Notes: generated from the letters alone by a model not told the origin. DNA of 64,000 nt from Phycisphaerae bacterium (GCA_016927755.1 JAFGLZ010000125.1:1-64000), one strand, 5' to 3'. Positions 24,283 to 32,862 are shown, counted from the first letter of the stretch. Translations and numbers: made by a program.

Positions 24283-25572
24283 ATGTCGCTGCCCGACATC
24301 CAAGAGCAGCTTTCCGACCTGAAGGGCGTCCTCGCCGTGGCTCGGGAACTCGGCGCCACGACGGATCTTCGCACCATGCTGAGTCGCATTCAAGAGGCCG
24401 CTCGCTCCGTCATGGAGGCCGACCGCGCCAGCGTCTTCCTCTATGATGCCGCGACGGACGATCTGTACAGCTACGTGGCCACTGGCGTCAATGAGATTCG
24501 ATTCTCCGCCACGCGCGGTCTGGCCGGCGCCGCCGTCCAGGCCCGCCACGCCGTGAACGTGCCGGATGCCTATGCCGACGAGCGGTTCAATCGGGACGTC
24601 GACCAGCAGACCGGCTACCGCACGCGAAACGTGCTGACGTTGCCGCTAGTCGGACTGGACGACAAGATCGTCGGTGTCCTCCAAATCCTCAACAAGAAGA
24701 CCGGGACTTTCGCAGAGTGGGACGAGCAGCTCGGCGAAACGCTGGCCGCCCAGGCGGGTGCCGCTATCCAACGCCAGATGCTACTGGATGAATACGCGGA
24801 GAAGCGCAAGCTCGAGCATGACCTTGATGTCGCGCGTACCATCCAACAGGAGTTGATCCCTAGCGAGCCGCCGAGAGTGACGGGATTCGACATCGCCGGC
24901 TGGAACAAGCCGGCCGACAGGACCGGAGGCGATGCCTTCGATTTCATGCGACTCGATGGCGAACGGTTAGCGATCACGATTGCCGACGCGACGGGGCACG
25001 GCATCGGTCCCGCCCTGGTGATCGCTGAGTGCCGCGCGCTGCTTCGCGCGACTGCCTCCACCTGCGACGATCCTGTCGAGATCATCACCCGAGTGAATGA
25101 CCTGCTCGTGGAGGACCTGCCCGGCGACCGCTTCGTTACCTGCTTCTTCGGACTGCTCGATCCGGATCGCGCGAGCCTCCGCTACTGCAGCGGCGGCCAG
25201 GCGCCCCTCTTCCATTTCAGGGCGGCCGATGATTCGGTCACCGAACTGCAGGCCTCCGGAATGCCGCTGGGGCTAGTACCACGCATGACGTGCGACAGGA
25301 CCGATCCCATCAACTTCGAGCCTGGTGACATGCTCGTGCTCGTGACCGACGGATTCTTCGAGTGGATGGCCGCGAGCGGGGAGCAGTTCGGAACGGGGCG
25401 ACTGGTCGACCTCATCCGGCGACACAAGGACCAGCCAGCAGCGGACCTGATTCAGACCATGTATCGGGAGGTGGTCCGGTTCGGCGCGGGCACCGAACAG
25501 GCCGACGATCTTACCGCCATCGTCATCAAGAAGACGAATGGCCCCGCCGATGGATCACGGACAACGGATTAG
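24283..25572 (+). CDS. GAF domain / PP2C-type (SpoIIE/RsbU) serine phosphatase
   Basis: 429 residues. An N-terminal GAF sensor (about 30-175, with RASVFLYD, GLAGAAVQ, NVLTLPL, VGVLQILNK), a coiled-coil linker (EYAEKRKLEHDLDVARTIQQEL) and a C-terminal SpoIIE-type phosphatase (about 215-415) with metal-binding GGDAFDF, DATGHGIGPAL and VTDGFFEW. Such enzymes dephosphorylate anti-sigma-factor antagonists in partner-switching pathways. No anti-sigma partner is next to it. GGAGG is about five bases before the ATG. Its stop abuts the convergent PilZ gene with no spacer. Confidence 0.92.
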   Translation: MSLPDIQEQLSDLKGVLAVARELGATTDLRTMLSRIQEAARSVMEADRASVFLYDAATDDLYSYVATGVNEIRFSATRGLAGAAVQARHAVNVPDAYADERFNRDVDQQTGYRTRNVLTLPLVGLDDKIVGVLQILNKKTGTFAEWDEQLGETLAAQAGAAIQRQMLLDEYAEKRKLEHDLDVARTIQQELIPSEPPRVTGFDIAGWNKPADRTGGDAFDFMRLDGERLAITIADATGHGIGPALVIAECRALLRATASTCDDPVEIITRVNDLLVEDLPGDRFVTCFFGLLDPDRASLRYCSGGQAPLFHFRAADDSVTELQASGMPLGLVPRMTCDRTDPINFEPGDMLVLVTDGFFEWMAASGEQFGTGRLVDLIRRHKDQPAADLIQTMYREVVRFGAGTEQADDLTAIVIKKTNGPADGSRTTD

Positions 25573-26034
25573 TCAGAAGAAAAGCTTCGGCGATTCGCGG
25601 AACTGCGCCGCCACGCCCCATCGGCCGGAGGGATGATCCAATTCGTCGACCCGGACTACCACCCCAAAGCCGCTGATTCGGCCTTCGTACGGGAAATGGC
25701 CTTGCCCGGGCGGAATCGTCAACTCGAGACTGAGCAAAGCGCCCGGCTGCGGGTCTGGCTCGTCGGTTCCGAAGTACACACCGCCCGTGCTGATGTTGAT
25801 CGTGGACGTCGCGCGCGGTGTCGACTCCTGCTGTTCGTCGAGACTGCTCACGGCGATCGGTAGGCAGATGTCCAACCGCCGATGTTCGCGCCGTTCCGTC
25901 TGCAAGTTTCGCTCACCCGTTCTGTGGACGGTCACCACGACACCAAACCCGGCTCGCCATGCCTTCGCCCCTATCTGACCGGCTGCAAGTCCAATGCCAC
26001 GAGTAGATCTCTCTGTCCCAGGCGACGCGATCAC
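25573..26034 (-). CDS. PilZ domain protein
   Basis: Maximal length 153 residues. The c-di-GMP binding signature is visible as RREHRRLDI followed by NISTGGVYF (RxxxR and D/NxSxxG type), then beta strands ending VAAQF. There is no ATG; the frame can begin at GTG 26034, but TTG at 25902 has GGTGAG six bases upstream and gives a 109-residue PilZ-only protein, which fits the family better. A role as a c-di-GMP receptor is inferred from the motif. Confidence 0.75.
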   Translation of the reverse strand: MIASPGTERSTRGIGLAAGQIGAKAWRAGFGVVVTVHRTGERNLQTERREHRRLDICLPIAVSSLDEQQESTPRATSTINISTGGVYFGTDEPDPQPGALLSLELTIPPGQGHFPYEGRISGFGVVVRVDELDHPSGRWGVAAQFRESPKLFF

Positions 26035-26281
26035 CGTAAGGCTCTCTTTGTTAGTCAGTTAAGGTCCGACGACGTCCCGCCTATCCTCGGACGGCGCAAT
26101 CGGCTGTTGTCGCCCGGCAACGAGATCGCCGCTAATGGCTTGTAGGGCAGGGCTTAAGTCTATCTCTTCAAATGACTTCCCGAGGTGTTGCCCACGGACA
26201 ACGCGCGTTTAGAATCAGAAACGACCATGCGGACCGAATGATCGGCATTTCCTGGTGAGTATGGGGATCTGACGACGGGCT

Positions 26282-27043
26282 CTACTCCCGCGAATCGTCT
26301 AGCCCAGGCGGGAGCTCCGACTCTTCAAGCCATTGGGACGGAGATATCTGTGAAGGGTCGCGTAACGAGATCGGCAGGACGGGCTTCTCTGAAGGCAGAG
26401 GGCCTGGGAGTACTGTGAGGATGATCTCCAACTCGTCCCTGTCCTCAGTCGGCTGGGAGCTGCCCGCCGAATCCTCCGTTACCGCGATCGTATGGACGAC
26501 GACTCGAAGTTGATAGACGCCTGGTTTGTCGAATGCCATTGGTACGATGGCCCGGCCTCGCGCTGACGAAGGCCCTTGGCGGCTCCCGGCCGCACCGTCA
26601 GACCCGAGCGGGATCCACTCGCCATCGAGCTGGTGACTCACGACCAAGTAGAATCCGACGTGACCCTCCGCCTGACTCGACCAGGATGCCTGCCCGACGA
26701 GTCCGATGACCAGCAGGTGGCCTTGCGGTATCGTCAACTCCAGGTTCGGCTTGGCGTTACTTTCGACGGTGGCCGAAGTGCCGACGTCGGTTCGCGCGAT
26801 GGAAGCGGTCGGTTCGGCCACGAAAGTCTCGACGATTGGCGGCGGCAAGGCGGGTTTTGCGTCAGTCTCTTCCCCAAACGCCGGCAAGAGGGCGGTGTCA
26901 ACTGCCTGCGGCATGCATCCGCCGCACAGCATCGCAAAGTACAATGCCCCACCGAGCGTTGGGCGCAGCCTTGCCCTCGCCGTCCCGGGAAGATCTCGCG
27001 GATTAGGCCGGCAGCAGCTTGTTGGAGGCGGGGCTTTGGTCAT
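26282..27043 (-). CDS. hypothetical lipoprotein-like exported protein
   Basis: 253 residues from ATG 27043 (CAGGTG upstream); frames upstream are open to 27112. The N-terminus is basic and Pro-rich, then a hydrophobic segment GGALYFAMLCGGC with a possible lipobox Cys. The mature part has beta-like segments LELTIPQGHLLVIGLVGQ and GVYQLRVVVHTIAV and an acidic Pro-rich tail. No family is recognised; it resembles exported beta-sandwich proteins. It follows the ParB-like gene after 134 bases, and may share its operon. Confidence 0.6.
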   Translation of the reverse strand: MTKAPPPTSCCRPNPRDLPGTARARLRPTLGGALYFAMLCGGCMPQAVDTALLPAFGEETDAKPALPPPIVETFVAEPTASIARTDVGTSATVESNAKPNLELTIPQGHLLVIGLVGQASWSSQAEGHVGFYLVVSHQLDGEWIPLGSDGAAGSRQGPSSARGRAIVPMAFDKPGVYQLRVVVHTIAVTEDSAGSSQPTEDRDELEIILTVLPGPLPSEKPVLPISLRDPSQISPSQWLEESELPPGLDDSRE

Positions 27044-27177
27044 TGGGCACCTGGCGACCTCTTGGTGGGCGGCCTCTCGGGACACAGTCATATACGATAT
27101 CGTCCGGATCATCGGCGCGCCTTAGCGTTGGTTATCGGGATAAGGGGCTCACCGGTACGATGGCCCTGGCGGGTTCG

Positions 27178-27822
27178 TCAACTCCCATCCGACGAACCGG
27201 ACAGTCCTGAGAGCGGGCCCTTTGCCGGCCATGGCCCCGCCAAAAGCCAGCGAGGATTGGCCAAGCCCTCGGCGAGCTGCAGCAGCTTCGTGGCATTGGG
27301 CATGTCACGAATGGGGAGCCGTCTCAATTCGGCCGAGCTGTTGAGTTCAGCGACTCGGCGGATTCCGTCGCGGACGCTGGTTAGGAGGAGGGGATTCTCC
27401 GACGAGACCACGCGGACAAAGACCGTCGCGCTGGGCCCGAAAATGACGCCGGCCTGCCACAAACGATGATGGCCGTCGATGACACCGAACCGACCGTTGC
27501 CCAGCCGGAGGACGCTGATCGGGTGCTCGGGGAAGTACATTCGGTTCAGACGTTCGAAGTCCTCCGACCGAGCGAAGAGCCATTTGACCAGGTGGATCTT
27601 GGCGTATTCCAGGCAAGGCTGACTGGCGTCGATCGCCTGGATCCCAACCGAGGCGTTTCGCCAAGTCGGGGGGGGCGGCCCATACAGCGACTCGAAAGAC
27701 GCCATTGCCGAGGCGAAGGAGATGCTGGTGCTGATCGAACGGAGCGTGCGCGCGAGTTCCTCCTCTGAGACTTCGCCCGCATAGTGACGTTTTGCCAGGG
27801 CCGATAGTTCCGCGAGTTCCAT
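27178..27822 (-). CDS. ParB/Srx-like domain protein
   Basis: 214 residues. The central part contains ISVLRLGNGRFGVIDGHHRLWQA, which resembles the ParB N-terminal/sulfiredoxin fold with a GHHR box that binds nucleotide in CTP- or ATP-using members. Flanking regions are helical, with a Gly/Ser-rich end, and there is no recognisable HTH, so it is not a chromosome-partitioning ParB. The gene starts 42 bases after the rtcA stop in the same orientation, so co-transcription with RNA cyclase is likely. Confidence 0.6.
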   Translation of the reverse strand: MELAELSALAKRHYAGEVSEEELARTLRSISTSISFASAMASFESLYGPPPPTWRNASVGIQAIDASQPCLEYAKIHLVKWLFARSEDFERLNRMYFPEHPISVLRLGNGRFGVIDGHHRLWQAGVIFGPSATVFVRVVSSENPLLLTSVRDGIRRVAELNSSAELRRLPIRDMPNATKLLQLAEGLANPRWLLAGPWPAKGPLSGLSGSSDGS

Positions 27823-27864
27823 GTTTCCGTCGGGTACTCCGTCGCCGCGGCGGGACGATCTCCC

Positions 27865-28917
27865 TCAGGTGACGGTGATGGTGCCGGGCTCGTCCTTGTT
27901 TCCTTCGATGCGGACGGATCTGCCCGTGATCTGCTCGATAACGGACGCGTTGGTCAGGCAGTGTTCGGTGACCTTCGATGTGGTATATCGGCTCGTTCCG
28001 GGAACCATCACCAGTGGAAGCATGAGCTGATCGGCCGCATGGGGGTCCAGCGCGGTCTGTCCACCCTTCTCCGGCGCGAGGAAATCGGCGAGTTCTCCCA
28101 CGGCGTCGGAGGCGGCGCCCTCCGGTGTCTTGCCCTTGCTGCTCACGCCCACGGCGGATGAGAAGGTGTGCTCGAACTCAACCCAGAGCACGCAGCACGC
28201 GGCCGCATCCAACGCCTCGATGAGCTCGATCTCGATGTTCGCGCCGGGCGCGGCAATGCCTCGGCGCTCCAACTGGTGCAGCGCGGCCTTCCGCGCGCGG
28301 TATCCGATGTTCATCGGATGGCCCGCGAGCTTGACGATTCCGCGAAACGCTTTCAGTTCTCCCCGCTCCATGAGCTCGATCGGCTCGAGAGCATCGGGCC
28401 TGACGCCTCCGTCTATCTGTGCGACGATCGTTCCTCCGCCATGAGGATAGAATCCGGCTCGGGCAAGCCCGATACCGAGATTCATCTTGAGCATTCGAAG
28501 CAGCGGGACCCACGCGTGCGCGAGGTATTCGAAACACGGCGCTTTGGGATTGTGCGTCCCGCCCGTGACCTTGATGATGCTCGGACCCTCGGCAAGCATG
28601 AGGGGCAAGGCGATCGTCTGGAGCACGAGCGTCGTCGATCCCGCCGTCCCCACCTCGAACGTGTACGCACCCGCTTTGACGGGGCCCGGATGGAACTCGA
28701 TTTTCGTCTGTCCCACCTGTGGCTCGCCGATCCGGGCGCCGCAGATCTGACCGATCGCCCTCACCGCCGTGAGGTGCTGTGGTCGAAGCCCGCTCACGGC
28801 CCGGTTGTCGCGGATCTTCCGTATCGTCACGGCCTTGCCCAGACAAGCGGCCAGAGTCAAGGCCGTCCGGACGATCTGTCCCCCTCCTTCGCCTTGTGAT
28901 CCATCGATTTCGATCAC
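27865..28917 (-). CDS. rtcA: RNA 3'-terminal phosphate cyclase
   Basis: 350 residues. ATP-dependent conversion of an RNA 3'-phosphate to a 2',3'-cyclic phosphate through a covalent His-AMP. The N-terminus EIDGSQGEGGGQIVRTAL and the central HGGGTI are family signatures, and the catalytic His lies in DPHAADQLMLP (about His293). The GTG at 28917 with GGAGGG ten bases upstream gives the canonical N-terminus; GTG 28935 is an alternative. rtcB and an rtcR regulator, common partners, are not in the window. Confidence 0.93.
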   Translation of the reverse strand: MIEIDGSQGEGGGQIVRTALTLAACLGKAVTIRKIRDNRAVSGLRPQHLTAVRAIGQICGARIGEPQVGQTKIEFHPGPVKAGAYTFEVGTAGSTTLVLQTIALPLMLAEGPSIIKVTGGTHNPKAPCFEYLAHAWVPLLRMLKMNLGIGLARAGFYPHGGGTIVAQIDGGVRPDALEPIELMERGELKAFRGIVKLAGHPMNIGYRARKAALHQLERRGIAAPGANIEIELIEALDAAACCVLWVEFEHTFSSAVGVSSKGKTPEGAASDAVGELADFLAPEKGGQTALDPHAADQLMLPLVMVPGTSRYTTSKVTEHCLTNASVIEQITGRSVRIEGNKDEPGTITVT

Positions 28918-28953
28918 GGACCCGGTTCCCTCCACGCCACCGTAGTTTCGAGC

Positions 28954-28982
28954 ATCCTAGCCCAACCTTGCACCCTCAGCAA
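28954..28982 (-). promoter_or_regulatory. sigma70-like promoter of the rtcA operon
   Basis: Minus strand TTGCTG (28977-28982), spacer 17, TAGGAT (28954-28959); leader of about 30 bases to GTG 28917. A sigma70-type site here argues against the sigma54/RtcR control known in enterobacteria. Confidence 0.55.
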
Positions 28983-29025
28983 TGGCCCGACGACCCTCCG
29001 CGCGTGCAGGAAAGCGGATCAGGCG

Positions 29026-29054
29026 TTGATCTGTGAGTTCCGCGTGCGTAAGCT
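29026..29054 (+). promoter_or_regulatory. candidate promoter of the LamG-like lipoprotein
   Basis: TTGATC (29026-29031), spacer 17, TAAGCT (29049-29054); leader of about 105 bases. Confidence 0.45.
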
Positions 29055-29166
29055 TATGTTAGGTGGTATGCTTGCGCGCCTTCCCGCCGGATCTGGGGCC
29101 ATCGATGGCCGTCAGTGTTCGCGGGGGCGTTCAGCCTATTTCTTCTGGGCTCGCGGAGGAGGCAGG

Positions 29167-29949
29167 GTGTTGAGTCATTCATTTCGCACAACCTGCGTGT
29201 TGGTTGGGTTGCTCTGCGTCGGCGTCTTGGGGTGCTCGTTCGAGTCCTTCCTCATGCCGTTCGGGAGCTACTACTACTGGAAGAACGGTCTGAGCGGCTC
29301 GACGGACCTTTCCGGCCTGGCGGACTTGCTCAGCGGCGGAACCACCACGAGCGGCACTACGACCACGGGGACTGACGGTACCTCGACCAGCGACACCAGC
29401 GGATCTACGGCGAGCAGTACCCCGAGCGTCAACGACAACTTCGACGACGGCAATCTGACTGGTTGGTCTATCCTCAGCGGCAACTGGGTCGTTACGACCG
29501 ACGGCGCCCTCCAAGCGACGGGACCCGCTCTCCAGGGCTACCACATCATCACGATCGGAGAGGATACCTGGACAAACTACGAGCTCGAGCTCGACATCAT
29601 GCTCGACGCCGGGGCCGAATACGCCGTCGGCGTCCGTTTCGTCAACGAAGAGACATGGTATCACTGTTCGCACACGCTCGGCGGGATCGCGAGCGTCTGG
29701 CGGTTCGCCAGCGGTCAGAGCGACCTTCAACTCGCCAATGGGACGAGCACGCCCTTGCCGCCCGGCGAATGGTACCACTGGAAGGTTACCGTTTCGGGCA
29801 ACACGATCAGCTTCGAGGTCGAGGGAGAGTTGGTGGTCTCCGCTACCGACACTTCCTCGGCGATCACCTCTGGAAAGGTCGCGCTGCTCGTGCCCGCCGG
29901 AGGCATCGTCAGCTTCGATAACGTCGAGGTTCGCGCCGTCGGCGGCTAG
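29167..29949 (+). CDS. lipoprotein with LamG/DUF1080-like beta-sandwich domain
   Basis: 260 residues. GTG start at 29167 with GGAGG seven bases upstream. Signal sequence with lipobox VLGC, a short aromatic segment (SYYYWKNG), a Thr/Ser/Gly linker of about 40 residues, then a concanavalin-like domain: DNFDDGNLTGWSILSGNW, YELELDIMLDAGAEYAVGVRF, GEWYHWKVTVSGNTISFEVEG, VSFDNVEVR. This is the strand pattern of LamG/3-keto-disaccharide hydrolase-type folds that bind glycans. It is probably an outer-membrane or periplasmic glycan-binding protein. Its stop is six bases from the convergent kbl stop. Confidence 0.8.
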   Translation: MLSHSFRTTCVLVGLLCVGVLGCSFESFLMPFGSYYYWKNGLSGSTDLSGLADLLSGGTTTSGTTTTGTDGTSTSDTSGSTASSTPSVNDNFDDGNLTGWSILSGNWVVTTDGALQATGPALQGYHIITIGEDTWTNYELELDIMLDAGAEYAVGVRFVNEETWYHCSHTLGGIASVWRFASGQSDLQLANGTSTPLPPGEWYHWKVTVSGNTISFEVEGELVVSATDTSSAITSGKVALLVPAGGIVSFDNVEVRAVGG

Positions 29950-29955
29950 CGCTGC

Positions 29956-31143
29956 CTACCCGCCGAGTTTCAGCTCCTCTACGACCTGCCGGAAGGCCGA
30001 GACGGCCTGATCGAGTTGGTCGCGCGTGTGCGTCGCACAGATCTGGCACCGCAGCCTCGCCTCGCCCTTGGGCACGACGGGATATCCGAATCCGCTGACG
30101 AACACCCCTCGTTTCAGCAGGGCCGCCTGCGCCCGGATCGCCAACGCCGTTTCTCCGACGATGACAGGGGCGATCGGCGTAATGCCCTCGATGACCTTCA
30201 GCCCGAGTTGGCGGATCTGCTCCCGGAAATACGCCGTGTTCTCTCGGAGTCGACCGAGACGCTCCGGCTCCGACATCAGGACGTCGATCGCCGCGATCGC
30301 TCCGCAGCAGACAGCGGGCGGCAAGGCGTTGCTGAACAAGTGAGGGCGGGACTTCTGGATCAGGTAGTCGCATACCGCCCGGCTCCCCGCCACGTACCCG
30401 CCGCACGCTCCGCCGAGCGTCTTGCCCAGCGTACTGGTCTGGATGACGCCCTCGCCCAGCACGCCGAAGTGCTCGGCCGTGCCGCGACCATGCTCGCCCA
30501 GGACCCCCGTGGCGTGAGATTCGTCCACGACCAGAACCGCGTCATACTGGTCGGCCAGCGCCTTGAGTTGGGGAAGGCGCGCGATGTCGCCTTCCATACT
30601 GAACACCCCGTCCGTCACGATGAGCTTGATCCGGGCCTCGGCGCTGGTCAGCATCTCGGCCAACTTGTCCAGGTCCTGATGCGGATAGACGAACCGCTGT
30701 GCCCTGCTCAGCCGAATCGCGTCGATAATCGACGCGTGGTTCAGCGCGTCGGAGAAGATGGCATCTTCCTTCGTTCCGGCCAGCGTCGGGATCAGACCGA
30801 CGTTCGCGTCCCAGCAACTGATGAACGTCAGCGCCGCCTCACAGTCGAGGAACTCGGCGATCTTGGCCTCGAGCTGGCGATGACACGTCATCGTACCGCA
30901 GATGAAGCGGACGCTCGCCGTGCCCATCCCGTAGCGGTCCAGGCCCTCCTTCGCCGCGGCCACCACACGAGGATCGTCCGCCAGACCGAGGTAGTTGTTG
31001 CTGCTGAGCATGACGGTGGGGGCGTCGTCCATTGTCACGGCAGGCGCCTGCGGAGACTGCAACTCGTTGGCTCGCTTGTACTGGCCCGTCCGTTCGAGTT
31101 CCTTCAACTCCTCGGAGAGGAGGTTATCCAAGACTGTCGACAT
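29956..31143 (-). CDS. kbl: glycine C-acetyltransferase (2-amino-3-ketobutyrate CoA ligase)
   Basis: 395 residues, PLP-dependent alpha-oxoamine synthase. PLP Lys241 is in TSTLGKTLGG; the cofactor Asp207 and His210 lie in VVDESHATG; SSNNYLGLADDP and the C-terminal RCQICATHT are family segments. It cleaves 2-amino-3-ketobutyrate with CoA to glycine and acetyl-CoA, the second step of threonine degradation. The first step enzyme gene, tdh, is two genes upstream, which supports this over biotin or serine-palmitoyl homologues. Confidence 0.92.
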   Translation of the reverse strand: MSTVLDNLLSEELKELERTGQYKRANELQSPQAPAVTMDDAPTVMLSSNNYLGLADDPRVVAAAKEGLDRYGMGTASVRFICGTMTCHRQLEAKIAEFLDCEAALTFISCWDANVGLIPTLAGTKEDAIFSDALNHASIIDAIRLSRAQRFVYPHQDLDKLAEMLTSAEARIKLIVTDGVFSMEGDIARLPQLKALADQYDAVLVVDESHATGVLGEHGRGTAEHFGVLGEGVIQTSTLGKTLGGACGGYVAGSRAVCDYLIQKSRPHLFSNALPPAVCCGAIAAIDVLMSEPERLGRLRENTAYFREQIRQLGLKVIEGITPIAPVIVGETALAIRAQAALLKRGVFVSGFGYPVVPKGEARLRCQICATHTRDQLDQAVSAFRQVVEELKLGG

Positions 31144-31176
31144 GCGATGCTCCTGACGTCAGGCGAGAGTAGCCGA

Positions 31177-31482
31177 CTACTTGCGGCGGTGTGCGGGCAA
31201 CTTGGCTCGTTTCTTCCATGCCGGAATGCTCTGGTAGTATCGCACCACCAACCACCCCACACACAGCACGGCCGCTCCGGATGAGATAGCGCCTAACAGC
31301 GTCAGCAGGTTGCTCATGCCTTCCTGTGCCGCTGCATGAGAGTCCGCCGGCGCGTTGTCTTGGGCGGGACCGGGGCCGCCAAGGTACGCCGACGCCACGA
31401 ACAAACCGATCGCCGCGACGATCAGCACGACCAGTACCACGACGATCTTCCAGATCGGCCAACGCGATGCACGCTTGCCCAT
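31177..31482 (-). CDS. small two-helix membrane protein
   Basis: 101 residues. A basic N-terminus, helix 1 (KIVVVLVVLIVAAIGLFVASAY), a polar Pro/Asp/Ser loop of about 30 residues, helix 2 (LLTLLGAISSGAAVLCVGWLVV) and a Lys/Arg-rich end. It lies between tdh and kbl in the same orientation (122 and 33 base gaps), so it is probably in their operon. Function unknown; an amino-acid transport accessory would be speculation. Confidence 0.7.
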   Translation of the reverse strand: MGKRASRWPIWKIVVVLVVLIVAAIGLFVASAYLGGPGPAQDNAPADSHAAAQEGMSNLLTLLGAISSGAAVLCVGWLVVRYYQSIPAWKKRAKLPAHRRK

Positions 31483-31604
31483 GTGCGACCCCTCGCCTCC
31501 CGCCGAACTCCGTGACGTGTCGTCTCGATGCCACGCCCGACGTCCGGCGACGATCCGAGACGCCCGAGGCCGTTCGACCGGAGAGGCATGATCGACTCTC
31601 CCCG

Positions 31605-32759
31605 TTACGGGTGTCGGACGATTCCGGTGACGTTGGCATCCTCCGGGCTGACGTGACTGGCCGCCGCCGACGTATCGTGGGCGACCTCCGACGGCCGGAG
31701 GACGATCTTACAGGCCTCGCCGGCCGCCAGCAATCCCATCGCCTTCTCGATGTCGTCGAACTGGAGCTCTCTTGTGATCAGCGGTCGGAGGTCCACCACG
31801 CCTCCCTCCAGCATCCACCGCGTCTTGAACCACGACTCGAAGATCTTGCGTCCGTTCAGCGCCAAGACTGTCAGGTTCTTGAAGATCATGTTCTCGGCCA
31901 CGTCGATCTCGACCGGACTCGATGGGATGCCGAACAGCGTCACGCGACCGCCGTTGCGGACCGCGCGGAACGCGCTCGTAATCCCTTGCGCCGAGCCGCT
32001 CATCTCCAGCACCACATCGACGCCGTAGCCCTCGTTAGCTTCGATCAGCCAGTTTGTCGTCCCGTTGCGACCGTCTCCGCCGCTCGGGTCGCTGTTCCGC
32101 GGATTGTAGATCGCATCCGCGCCCATCGTCTTGGCCAGCTCGAGGCGGAAGTCCACGATGTCGGTCGCGAAGACCGACGCCGCGCCGCTCGCTTTGGCGA
32201 TCCCGACGGCGAAGCATCCGATGGGGCCGCACCCGATCACCCCCACCGTTTGACCCGCCAGGTCATGCGCCAGCGTTGCGTAGACGGCGTTTCCGAACGG
32301 CTCCTGCAGCGTGGCGATCTCAGGCGGGATCTTCCGGGCATCGTTGTGCCATATGACGTTCTCGGGCAGCGCGACGTATTCCGCGTACACGCCGTCGCAG
32401 TCCACACCGATCACCTTCGTCTTTGGGCACATGTGGGCCTGCCCCGTGCGGCACTGAAAGCACATGCCGCACGTGATGTGGCTCTCGGCCGAAACGTAGT
32501 CGCCGACCCTGACGTGTTGAACCTGGCCGCCGATCTCGACCACCGTCCCGGCGAACTCGTGTCCCAGGATGATCGGCGGGCGGATCCGCTGCTGGCTCCA
32601 CTCGTCCCATTTCCAGATGTGCACGTCCGTGCCGCAGATGCTAGCGGCGGCAACCCTTACCAGGACGTCATTGGGTCCCACACGGGGTAGGGCGACGTTC
32701 TCGACGACCAGACCCGGCTCGCGGGCCGCCTTGCGGATGGCTTTCATCGTCTCGGCCAT
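31605..32759 (-). CDS. tdh: L-threonine 3-dehydrogenase-like zinc alcohol dehydrogenase
   Basis: 384 residues. Catalytic zinc ligands Cys42 (SICGTDVHIWKWDEW) and His67-Glu68 (GHEFAG); structural zinc Cys97, Cys100, Cys103 and Cys111; Rossmann NAD site VGVIGCGPIGCFAVG. The CGTDxHIWxWDEW string is characteristic of Tdh. It oxidises threonine to 2-amino-3-ketobutyrate for the adjacent kbl. It is about 40 residues longer than E. coli Tdh because of an insertion near NPRNSDPSGGDGRNG and a C-terminal extension. AAGGA lies about nine bases before the ATG. Confidence 0.88.
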   Translation of the reverse strand: MAETMKAIRKAAREPGLVVENVALPRVGPNDVLVRVAAASICGTDVHIWKWDEWSQQRIRPPIILGHEFAGTVVEIGGQVQHVRVGDYVSAESHITCGMCFQCRTGQAHMCPKTKVIGVDCDGVYAEYVALPENVIWHNDARKIPPEIATLQEPFGNAVYATLAHDLAGQTVGVIGCGPIGCFAVGIAKASGAASVFATDIVDFRLELAKTMGADAIYNPRNSDPSGGDGRNGTTNWLIEANEGYGVDVVLEMSGSAQGITSAFRAVRNGGRVTLFGIPSSPVEIDVAENMIFKNLTVLALNGRKIFESWFKTRWMLEGGVVDLRPLITRELQFDDIEKAMGLLAAGEACKIVLRPSEVAHDTSAAASHVSPEDANVTGIVRHP

Positions 32760-32773
32760 GGTTCGGTTCCTTC

Positions 32774-32802
32774 TTGCTAATGAACGAGTCGTTCGATATA
32801 TT
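32774..32802 (+). promoter_or_regulatory. promoter of the XRE-cupin regulator
   Basis: TTGCTA (32774-32779), spacer 17, TATATT (32797-32802). The palindrome at 32782-32794 lies in the spacer. Confidence 0.6.
32782..32794. promoter_or_regulatory. palindromic operator GAACGAGTCGTTC
   Basis: A perfect 6-1-6 dyad between -35 and -10 of the regulator promoter and over the expected start point of the tdh promoter. One bound repressor dimer could block both directions. Confidence 0.6.
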
Positions 32803-32826
32803 AAACAACGTCGGCCGGAGGGGCAA
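32798..32826 (-). promoter_or_regulatory. promoter of the tdh operon
   Basis: Minus strand TTGCCC (32821-32826), spacer 17, TAATAT (32798-32803). Its -10 overlaps the -10 of the opposite promoter, so both cannot be occupied together. Confidence 0.6.
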
Positions 32827-32862
32827 GGGCCTTCTTCAAAATAGTGCACGAAAGTTCAACAT

